Below, in pieces: positions 43,173 to 50,480 of a stretch of DNA of 64,000 nt (positions within the stretch are counted from its first letter, which is position 1; every line of letters starts with the position of its first letter). A model generated the notes under the pieces. That model saw only the letters and a program-made list of their open reading frames with translations. It was not told the DNA's origin and searched no databases. The DNA is taken from the NCBI RefSeq assembly GCF_002160955.1, contig NZ_NFLN01000002.1, positions 1 to 64,000 on the forward strand, in the 5' to 3' direction. This stretch comes from Gemmiger sp. An120. Lineage in GTDB: Bacteria; Bacillota; Clostridia; Oscillospirales; Ruminococcaceae. The position numbers and the translations under genes were made by a program.

Positions 43173-43877
43173 TCAGAACATTTTTCCCATATAGCGGAAA
43201 TATGCATCTTTTGTCCGGGCGTATTTGGAACGGCTTATTGGGATCTGCGCGTCGGTGACCAGCAGAATGTCCTGAGACAGAAATCGGCGGATGTACCGCA
43301 TGTTGACAAGAAAGCTCTTGTGACACTGAATGAAGCCCTCCGACAGCAGCGGACGCAGCTTGTCCAATTGCTCATAGACCGTGACTGTCTCGCTCTGTGT
43401 ATGGATGGTCACGGTATGCCCCAGGCTCTCCAGATACACGATTTCACGGTGGGGGATGGAGATGGGCCTTCCATGAGACTGAATGGTCAGGACGGGCTGC
43501 TCATCCCGTGCCGCCAGCACCTTTTCCAGGTTGGCGCGCAGTAACTCGCTGTCCACCGGCTTTACCAGGTATCCGCTGAGATTGGATTTCTGTAGAAAAA
43601 TATGCTGGGGGAAGAGGTCGTTGTACCCAGTGACATAGATGACCTTCGTCTGTGGGCTGCGCTGATAGAGCATTTCTGCCGCATCTATCCCAGTCTCATC
43701 CTGCTTCCAGTCGATATCCATCAAAACAGCATCGTAGGGGGCGCTGTCATCCAAAGAATATATAAATTGATTTAACGCGGAATAGCAATCAATCTTTCGG
43801 GCAAAATCCAGTTCTTCGACTTGGGCCCGAAACTGCTCCAAAAACAATCGGTCATCATCACAGATGGCGATTCGCAT
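43173..43877 (-). CDS. LytTR-family response regulator
   Basis: A 234-residue regulator. The receiver domain is at residues 1-120 (RIAICDDDRLFLEQF; phospho-Asp in YDAVLMDIDWKQDETG near 57; KPVD near 105). The LytTR DNA-binding domain is at 130-234 (REIVYLESLGHTVTIHT; FIQCHKSFLVNMRYIRR; ISRSKYARTKDAYFRYM). ATG 43877 has AGGTG seven bases upstream. It is transcribed before its kinase and just upstream of the zinc-ribbon operon, a possible target. Confidence 0.9.
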   Translation of the reverse strand: MRIAICDDDRLFLEQFRAQVEELDFARKIDCYSALNQFIYSLDDSAPYDAVLMDIDWKQDETGIDAAEMLYQRSPQTKVIYVTGYNDLFPQHIFLQKSNLSGYLVKPVDSELLRANLEKVLAARDEQPVLTIQSHGRPISIPHREIVYLESLGHTVTIHTQSETVTVYEQLDKLRPLLSEGFIQCHKSFLVNMRYIRRFLSQDILLVTDAQIPISRSKYARTKDAYFRYMGKMF

Positions 43878-44514
43878 TATATCACCTGCTTCTTCAAAAA
43901 TGCGTTTGAGCAACCGACCATTGGATCCGCCTTTTCAGGACGGTACCTTTTCTGCACCCTTACTGATTTAACAGAATCTCGGTCGCTCAGGCCGGCACAG
44001 TCTTGCTCTGGCTTAATGCTTCATGAAAAAGCCCAGAAAAGCATTTCCCTCAGGGGATACCGCCGAGACGCCTTTGGTCCAGGATTCGTCTCACTGGAGC
44101 ACACTCTTCCGGGATACTTCGCACCGGTACAGACAGTGAAGGCCTGCTACAATTCATAGGCTGTCCCGCGTTCAAATGCAGCCGGTGTGTTTTCCCATAC
44201 TCAGGACAAAGGCCTGTGCCGCGACAATAGTTTTCAAAAATAGTATGGCATGAAGTAGCGGGCTGAGAAAGCATTCATCAAAACTGGTACTAAAATTGAC
44301 CAAACTGGTAAAATATTTCCGCGGTTGAAGATTTGTGCTGTGCCCGTGAAAGGGAAGCGGACACTCACAAAAGTGTGGTGGGTTACTGTTTTTTGTAGTA
44401 CCCGCATGGGTGCGGTGATTCGCATTTTTAAAAGAGCCTTTGATCAGTGACAGGAGAAGCTGGGAATGCAAAGTAAATCGGTGGATATTACAAAGGCCAC
44501 CGTACCATAGACAA

Positions 44515-44561
44515 AAGGCCCCCTAATGCAGGAAAGAGAAAGTACTACATCAGGGGGCCTT
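44515..44561. terminator. Orphan stem-loop
   Basis: AAGGCCCCCTAATGCAG (44515-44531) pairs with CTACATCAGGGGGCCTT (44545-44561) at 15 of 17 positions with a 13-base loop. It is not next to a gene. Confidence 0.5.
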
Positions 44562-44887
44562 GTTATGAATAAGTGGTCTTGCACACATGTCCGGACATCT
44601 TTGCCCGAAAACAAAGCAATGGAGTAAGATGGGAAATACAACGGAGAATTTTTGAGCGTTTCGGATGCAAGGACAAGTGCTGCAGTAAAAGTTGTGCTGA
44701 AACGGGAACAAACAGCGCAAACTGAAAGCAGAAATCACATCGCGGCCGAAAGAACGGCCAGGAAAAGATGCTATACCAGGAAACTTAGTGGCCTGTGCGG
44801 GGCATGTTTTCTGAACGACACCGCTACTTTATAAAAACAGAAAAACGGTAGATGAATATAATTTCATTATAACATCCACAAGAACAG

Positions 44888-44919
44888 CATAAAAGGCCCG
44901 TTACATAAAAGGCACGTCA
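44888..44919. repeat. 16-bp tandem repeat, two copies
   Basis: CATAAAAGGCCCGTTA is followed directly by CATAAAAGGCACGTCA (14 of 16 bases match). A third partial unit (CATAAACC) follows. Function unknown. Confidence 0.5.
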
Positions 44920-44952
44920 TAAACCATTTTGTGACAGTACAGTTGACAAGAA

Positions 44953-44993
44953 AGACTCCCGCCCAATTCCTGCTAAGAATTGAACGGGAGTCT
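44953..44993 (-). terminator. Probable terminator of the ABC permease operon
   Basis: AGACTCCCG-CC-CAATTC pairs with GAATTG-AA-CGGGAGTCT around a 7-base loop, about 130 bases past the permease stop. On the minus strand it is followed by TTTCTTGTC. Confidence 0.45.
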
Positions 44994-45125
44994 CACGTGA
45001 ACCTGAAAACTGTCAGCTAACAGACGCTAAGTAATCTAATACCATATCATTGTTAAGTCAAGGCCTTGTGGACCCTCACATGCGTGGTAAGCAAATGATG
45101 GTCAGCTCGTTTTAGAATGCCGTTT

Positions 45126-47780
45126 TCACTCCTGCCGCAGGCGTTCCACCACGGAATAGCGCTGGGCGGCGCGGCAGCTCAGCACCGGGATGAGAATGCC
45201 CAGGGCTGCAAACAGCGGCAGGATCGCCACGATAGGCCATACTGTAAAGCGATAGGTAAAAAACCAGATCAGTCCGTTGAGACCTGAACCGATGAAAGGC
45301 GCCGTGACTACAACCAGTGCCAGAGCCAGAAGTGCCGCGCTCACGGTATAGAGCAGCCCCTCCAAGGCCAGCATGGTCCTCAACTGACGGGCGGTCATAC
45401 CGATGGACTGGAGCACTGCCAGCTCCCGGCGGCGGGCCGTGATGCCGGTGAGGATGGCGTTGAAGAAATTCAGCACACCAACCAGACCTACAATAAAGCT
45501 CAGCGCACCGCCCAGCAGCAGGAACATCTGCCGGGTGCTCTCAAACTCTCCGGCATAGGTAGCCTTGCTCTCGTAGTCGAACTGGGGATTCATATTCTCT
45601 GTGTAGTCCTTGAGAAAAGCTTCCATGGCGGCGTTGGCTTCGTCTTTAGTATCAAAGGCGTAGTACATGACGGAGTCGGTACCTGTGTCCCGGATAAAGG
45701 TCTTGGCTCCCAGAACGAACTCGTCGACGCCGTAGTAGCGGTAACTCAACGCCGACGGCACCACTACCAGGGCGGCTACCGTATAGTCCACATCCCGGTA
45801 TTTCACCGCCCGCTCGGCAAAAGCTACGTTTTCCGGCACATTTTCCCAAGAGCCGTAGATCTCACCGGTAACGGGATTGTAGTATTCGAACTCCTCCACA
45901 TAGCGGATGGTCACCGTATCTCCTAACCGGGCCCAGTGGCTGTTCATCTCCGGGTTTCCGTAGTCGTCCTCGCTGTATACGGCAGCAATCCAGTTCCCGT
46001 CCAAGTCGTTCAGCTTGGAAAGATCGCCTTCCAGCACCGTCAGGTGATCCAGAGCAAAGGGCTCCATGCCGTAAAGCTGTACCCTGTCGGCCAGCAGTCC
46101 GTCTTCGGTGCGGTCCATGAAAGCTATCATGCTGTCCAGTTGCTCCTTAGTGTTCCAGCGGCCCCACATGGATCGGTAGTAATCTTCGGTCACAAATTCC
46201 AGGGCAGGGGCGGTTTTACCGTAAACCCGGCCGCTGGCGGTGATACCGCCTTGGGCATCCACAGCGGCGATGACCTCCTCCGGCACCGCCATTTCATCAT
46301 TAAATCCGTCCCCGCCGGTCTGAAACTGTCCTGCGTCAGCCAGAATGAAGTCGCTGGCGGTGAAGTTGGACACATATTTGTCCATGTCAAAGCCGCTCGT
46401 GAGAGTCACAGTCAGGGTCAGCAGCATCACGGCCAAGGTCAGGGAGAGCACCGTGAGAAAGGTCTTGCCCCGGCTGCGCCCCAGGTTGGCCCAGGCCATG
46501 GAGAGCAAAGATACGCCTTTGCTACCACGCCGGGTTTTCCGTTTCAGTGCTTTGCCCTCGGTGTAGCGTACCGCCTCTACCGGAGATACCTTACCCGCCA
46601 GGCGGCCAGGCCGGCGGCAGGAGATGAGCACCGTTACCAGGGCAAAGAGGGCTGCACCCGCAAAGAGGAGAGGGCTGACCGAAACCATGGCGGTCACCCC
46701 GTCAAGCTGTGCGACAATGACCGGCGTGAGCACGCCGCCCAGCAGCCAGCCCAGCAGCAGGCCCACAGGAATGCCAATGAGGGAGAGCAGCAGCGCCTGC
46801 GTGCGGATGATCCGCCGCAGCTGCCGGGGCGTGGTGCCGATGGTTTTCAGCAAGCCGTAAAAGCGGATGTCCCCGGCCACTGAAATCTGAAACACATTGT
46901 AGATAATGAGGTATCCGGTGAGCAGAATCAGCGCCAGTACACCCACGATGATAGCCACCACGGCAGGGTCCAGCTTGTCCGAGAGCTGGGCCCCGGTGTA
47001 GCCCCAGTTGATGCCGATGGAGATGTGGTCCTCGCCCGCCGTCTCACTCTGATAGCCGTGATTGGCCAGAATTTTCTCCAGATCGGAGGCGATGGAGCGG
47101 GCCCCGCTTTTCAACATCACATCCAGGTTCCAGCTGCCGGTCATACCGTCGCTTCCCGGCGGGGTGACACCCACCTCGGCCAGGATGGCGTCCGCCCGGC
47201 TTTCGGGGATGAGGATGTGGTTGGCCACAATGGCCTCGTCGTACTCCCACCAGCCGCACAGGGTAAAGGTTTGGGTGGTTTCGTGGCCGTCCACATCAAA
47301 GGTAACGGTGAATTTTGCGCCCAGTTCCGGCTCTACACCCAGCAATTCCAGCACATGGGTGTCGGTGGCCGCTTCGTCGGTGCCCTCCCGGGGCAGGCGC
47401 CCCTCCACCGGGTCGCAGTAACTCCAGTGAGCGTGGTTTGCATCGGAGTAGCCGATCTCTACATGGGATTTGTTGAACGGCACATCGGTGGGCATGCCCA
47501 CAAAGCGCCGCAAGCCCCACTGGTCAATGAGAGGATCGTCCTTCAAATCCTCAAACTGTTCCTCGGTGAGATACTTGAAGGAGCCGTGAGCCCAGCCGCC
47601 GGCCTGGCGAAAGTTATTTTGCTGAATGCCCTCGTTGATGGAAAGAGCAATGGTGAACAGGGAAGTGAAGAGCACCGCCGTCAGGGCGATGGCCAGCACT
47701 ACCACAAGGTTCCGGGTGCGGTTGGCGAGCAGGGAGCGCAGGCTCAGGCGGCGGATGCAGCCGCGGTTGGAGACGTTCAT
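45126..47780 (-). CDS. ABC transporter permease, FtsX/MacB type
   Basis: An 884-residue permease with two FtsX-like halves. There is an N-terminal helix (residues 20-42), a large extracytoplasmic domain (about 45-265), three helices (about 275-390), then the second unit with a helix near 440, a second extracytoplasmic domain, and three helices at 755-860. The tail RRELAVLQSIGMTARQLRTMLALEGLLY is the coupling segment typical of the family. It works with the adjacent ATPase to move or release peptides or lipids at the membrane; a role in resistance to peptide antibiotics is plausible because the OmpR-type pair follows. Its last 48 codons recur as a fragment at 36914. Confidence 0.9.
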   Translation of the reverse strand: MNVSNRGCIRRLSLRSLLANRTRNLVVVLAIALTAVLFTSLFTIALSINEGIQQNNFRQAGGWAHGSFKYLTEEQFEDLKDDPLIDQWGLRRFVGMPTDVPFNKSHVEIGYSDANHAHWSYCDPVEGRLPREGTDEAATDTHVLELLGVEPELGAKFTVTFDVDGHETTQTFTLCGWWEYDEAIVANHILIPESRADAILAEVGVTPPGSDGMTGSWNLDVMLKSGARSIASDLEKILANHGYQSETAGEDHISIGINWGYTGAQLSDKLDPAVVAIIVGVLALILLTGYLIIYNVFQISVAGDIRFYGLLKTIGTTPRQLRRIIRTQALLLSLIGIPVGLLLGWLLGGVLTPVIVAQLDGVTAMVSVSPLLFAGAALFALVTVLISCRRPGRLAGKVSPVEAVRYTEGKALKRKTRRGSKGVSLLSMAWANLGRSRGKTFLTVLSLTLAVMLLTLTVTLTSGFDMDKYVSNFTASDFILADAGQFQTGGDGFNDEMAVPEEVIAAVDAQGGITASGRVYGKTAPALEFVTEDYYRSMWGRWNTKEQLDSMIAFMDRTEDGLLADRVQLYGMEPFALDHLTVLEGDLSKLNDLDGNWIAAVYSEDDYGNPEMNSHWARLGDTVTIRYVEEFEYYNPVTGEIYGSWENVPENVAFAERAVKYRDVDYTVAALVVVPSALSYRYYGVDEFVLGAKTFIRDTGTDSVMYYAFDTKDEANAAMEAFLKDYTENMNPQFDYESKATYAGEFESTRQMFLLLGGALSFIVGLVGVLNFFNAILTGITARRRELAVLQSIGMTARQLRTMLALEGLLYTVSAALLALALVVVTAPFIGSGLNGLIWFFTYRFTVWPIVAILPLFAALGILIPVLSCRAAQRYSVVERLRQE

Positions 47781-47794
47781 GTTATCTGCCCCCT

Positions 47795-48463
47795 TTACCG
47801 CGTCACGATCCGCCCGTCCTCGATGCGGACGATGCGGTCGGCTGTCTGGGCGATCTCTTCGTTATGGGTGATCATCACCATCGTCTGGGCAAACTTCTGG
47901 CCCGTCACCTTCATGAGCCCCAGCACGTCCTGGCTGGTTTTGCTGTCCAGATTACCGGTGGGCTCGTCGGCCAGAAGAATGGCGGGTTTGGCGGCCAGGG
48001 CCCGGGCTATGGCAACGCGCTGCTGCTGTCCGCCGGAGAGCTGATTGGGAAGATTCCGCAGCTTTTTCTCCAGCCCAAGGGTGGCAACGACCTCCTTCAC
48101 AAAGGCTTTGTCCACTTTTCTTCCGTCCAGCTCCACCGGAAGTACGATGTTTTCCCACACACTGAGAACCGGCACCAGATTGTAGGACTGGAACACAAAA
48201 CCGATCTTCCGGCGGCGGAAGATGGTCAGAGCTTCATCCTTCAGGGAGAAGATGTCTTTCCCGTCCACGGTGACCGTGCCCGAGGTGGGCCGGTCCAGCC
48301 CGCCCAGCATGTGGAGCAGGGTAGACTTGCCGGAGCCGGAGGTGCCCACAATGGCCACAAACTCGCCCGACTCAACGCTGAGGTCGACGCCGTCCAGCGC
48401 CTTGACCTGCGTGTCCCCGGCACCGTAGTATTTTTTTAGATCACGGGTCTGTAAAATCGTCAT
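47795..48463 (-). CDS. ABC transporter ATP-binding protein (MacB/LolD type)
   Basis: A 222-residue ATPase with all motifs: Walker A GTSGSGKST near residue 39, Q-loop FVFQSYNLVP, signature LSGGQQQRVAIARAL near 140, Walker B AILLADEPTGNLD near 160 and H-loop MVMITHNEEIA near 197. ATG 48463 has GGAGG nine bases upstream. It lies 14 bases upstream of the permease gene and forms an export unit with it. Confidence 0.93.
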   Translation of the reverse strand: MTILQTRDLKKYYGAGDTQVKALDGVDLSVESGEFVAIVGTSGSGKSTLLHMLGGLDRPTSGTVTVDGKDIFSLKDEALTIFRRRKIGFVFQSYNLVPVLSVWENIVLPVELDGRKVDKAFVKEVVATLGLEKKLRNLPNQLSGGQQQRVAIARALAAKPAILLADEPTGNLDSKTSQDVLGLMKVTGQKFAQTMVMITHNEEIAQTADRIVRIEDGRIVTR

Positions 48464-48485
48464 ATCGGTTTTCCTCCAAAGAAAA

Positions 48486-48515
48486 AGTCTGTACCGTCTT
48501 TTGACAATACAGACT
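48486..48515 (-). promoter_or_regulatory. Inverted repeat upstream of the ABC operon
   Basis: AGTCTGTA (48486-48493) and TACAGACT (48508-48515) are perfect inverted arms 14 bases apart, overlapping a minus-strand TATAGT (48518-48513). They may be a binding site for the OmpR-type regulator encoded next door. Confidence 0.4.
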
Positions 48516-48572
48516 ATATCATGCAAATCTGTCCTGGCACTTTCGAGAATGTGTCAGTTCTGAAAGAAGCCG

Positions 48573-49472
48573 TCACGGGCGGGGAAGGAACAGGGAAAAT
48601 GCGCTGCCCTTACCCGGCGCGCTCTCCACCTTCACATAGCCGCCCTGCTTTTCCGCGATCTGTCGGGTAAGATAAAGACCGATGCCCACGCCCTCCGCCT
48701 GATAGGCGCCGGGCGCACGGTAGAATCGTCCGAATATTCTGGCCTGTTCCTCCTCGGGAATACCCGGGCCGGTATCGCTCACCCGAATGGAAGAAAACAG
48801 CTCATAGTTTTTGACCTCCACCGACACTGTGCCGCCGGAGGGGGTATACTTAACGGCGTTGTCCAGCAGGTTGCACAGTGCTTCCTCGGTCCACTTGGGG
48901 TCAAAAACTGCCGAGCCTTCGGTTTGTCGGGTGGTCAGTTTGATGCCTTTTTCCGCCGCTTTGGGCGCGAGCTGAGCAACAGATCGCGCCACCACCGGTG
49001 CGATCTCGCCGGACTGAGGATGAAGAGCCAGAATTCCTGTCTCCAGACGGGAGGTCTTGACCAGAGCCTCGATGAGGGTCTGGAGTTTATCCGTCTGGGC
49101 GGAGATGGCGGCGGCACAGTCTCTGCCTTGGGGCGTGAGGGGCTGCTCCGCAAGCAGCTGGGCATAAAGCTGAAGGTTGGCTACCGGGGTCCTTGTTTGA
49201 TGGGAGATGTCGGAGATGAGGGCGCTGATCTGATCTTTTTGCCGGCGCACATTCCGTTCGGACAGGGCGCTGGCCGTCAGATACCGGGCCAGCCGACTCT
49301 CGAGTGCGGAAAGACGGCTCTCATCAAAAGATCCTTCGGAAAAGCTGCCGTCCATAGCGGAGGTGAGCATCTCGTCCAAACGATGTATCGTGCGGGCGGT
49401 GCGCCAGCGGTCATAGAAGATCACAGCCAGCGCCAGCAGCGCCGCCGCACACGCAATCACATACCCGATCAT
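48573..49472 (-). CDS. Sensor histidine kinase (OmpR partner)
   Basis: A 299-residue kinase. One N-terminal helix (residues 2-20) is followed by a short linker. The H-box is SALISDISHQTRTPVANLQLYAQLL near residue 96, and the HATPase domain has ALCNLLDNAVKYTP, VSDTGPGIPEEE, GVGIGLYLTRQIAEKQGG. It has almost no extracytoplasmic domain, as in intramembrane-sensing kinases that watch a partner ABC transporter (BceS style). The start overlaps the response-regulator stop (ATGA). Confidence 0.9.
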   Translation of the reverse strand: MIGYVIACAAALLALAVIFYDRWRTARTIHRLDEMLTSAMDGSFSEGSFDESRLSALESRLARYLTASALSERNVRRQKDQISALISDISHQTRTPVANLQLYAQLLAEQPLTPQGRDCAAAISAQTDKLQTLIEALVKTSRLETGILALHPQSGEIAPVVARSVAQLAPKAAEKGIKLTTRQTEGSAVFDPKWTEEALCNLLDNAVKYTPSGGTVSVEVKNYELFSSIRVSDTGPGIPEEEQARIFGRFYRAPGAYQAEGVGIGLYLTRQIAEKQGGYVKVESAPGKGSAFSLFLPRP

Positions 49473-50152
49473 GGTTTCACCGCCCAGATATAGCCGATGC
49501 CGTATACCGTTTTCAGATAGTCCGGCTTGGCGGGGTCTGCTTCCAGTTTGCTCCGCAGTCGCTTGACTGTGACGGACAGGGCATTCTCCTCCACGAATTC
49601 CGCACCATCCGTCCACACCCGGTCCACCAGCGTGGCGCGGGGTACTGCGTGCCCGCAGTTTTCCACCAGCACCCGTAACAGGCGCTGCTCGGTTTTGCTC
49701 AGCTCCACGGCAACCCCGTCTCGGCGGAAATCCATCCTGTCAAAATCAAAAGTAAAAGGTCCAACGGACAGGGCACAGGGCGCCGTGCAAGCGCTCCGCC
49801 GGAGCTGGGCATTCACCCTCGCCCGGAGCACTGCCAGCGAAAAAGGCTTGGTGATGTAGTCATCCGCCCCGGCCTCCAGCCCGGTGACCTCGTCCAGTTC
49901 CAGGTCGTTGGCGGTGAGCAGAATCACTGGCGTAGAGCTGCCCTCCGAGCGTACCTGGCGCAGCAAGTCCAGACCGCTGCCGTCGGGTAGATTGACGTCC
50001 AGAATCAATAGGTCAAAGTGTTCCTCTGCCAGCGTCTCCCGGGCTTGTGTCAGATTGGAGCGGCAAACGACCGATGTCTCCGACCCCGTCAGCGCCATGG
50101 CAATCCCGCGCCCCAGCGTCTCGTCATCCTCCAAAAGAAAAATGTGTTTCAT
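49469..50152 (-). CDS. OmpR-family response regulator
   Basis: A 227-residue regulator. The receiver domain is at residues 1-115 (IFLLEDDETLGRG; phospho-Asp in LLILDVNLPDGSG near 50; TKPFSLAVL near 100) and the winged-helix DNA-binding domain at 130-225 (LSKTEQRLLRVLVENCGHAVPR; ENALSVTVKRLRSKLE; LKTVYGIGYIW). It is transcribed first, then its kinase. It probably controls the ABC exporter operon downstream. Confidence 0.93.
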   Translation of the reverse strand: MKHIFLLEDDETLGRGIAMALTGSETSVVCRSNLTQARETLAEEHFDLLILDVNLPDGSGLDLLRQVRSEGSSTPVILLTANDLELDEVTGLEAGADDYITKPFSLAVLRARVNAQLRRSACTAPCALSVGPFTFDFDRMDFRRDGVAVELSKTEQRLLRVLVENCGHAVPRATLVDRVWTDGAEFVEENALSVTVKRLRSKLEADPAKPDYLKTVYGIGYIWAVKP

Positions 50153-50186
50153 GGCTGCCCCCTCATCTGCGCTTTCCTTTGACTCA

Positions 50187-50195
50187 TTATACCAC
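50187..50195 (-). promoter_or_regulatory. Extended -10 promoter of the two-component genes
   Basis: TGGTATAAT (TG-N-TATAAT) on the minus strand about 35 bases upstream of the response-regulator start; no consensus -35. Confidence 0.5.
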
Positions 50196-50412
50196 AAGTT
50201 CCGGCTGATGCAGCGGTAGTCAATGGTTTTGAGCAAATTGGTTTGCAGGCTCTGGATGGAATGAAGCTAGACTGCATCGAAGGGCCTACGTGTATGAGGG
50301 GGCCTAGCCCGGCGAATGGAACTGATTGAGCCTTGCCGAACAGGGTGGTATTTTTCGCTGAGAAATAAGTGAACTCGCTTTATGCGCGATTTCTTTCCCT
50401 CGCTTTTTGAAA

Positions 50413-50428
50413 ATCCCAATTATGGGAT
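50413..50428. promoter_or_regulatory. Palindrome upstream of the defence operon
   Basis: ATCCCA-ATTA-TGGGAT lies 53 bases before the first gene of the island and just upstream of a -10-like TATATT (50440-50445). It is a possible operator. The half-site ATCCCA also appears in the marR palindrome at 2786. Confidence 0.4.
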
Positions 50429-50480
50429 GATTTATCTGCTATATTAGAATTACCCAAAATCAGAAAAAGGTGTGATCTGT

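Larger units (their letters stand above)
43914..45125. other. Gene-less 1.2-kb region with hairpins and repeats
   Basis: No convincing protein gene or RNA. It holds two hairpins (44515-44561 and 44953-44993) and a short tandem repeat at 44888-44919. Frames present lack ribosome-binding sites or protein-like composition. Confidence 0.6.

Noticed and set aside
44172-44471. A 99-codon minus-strand frame in the gene-less region
   Set aside because: His/Ser/Phe-rich, no ribosome-binding site and no recognisable domain.
44888-44919. Possible CRISPR array
   Set aside because: Only two adjacent 16-bp units without spacers, and no cas genes in the window.
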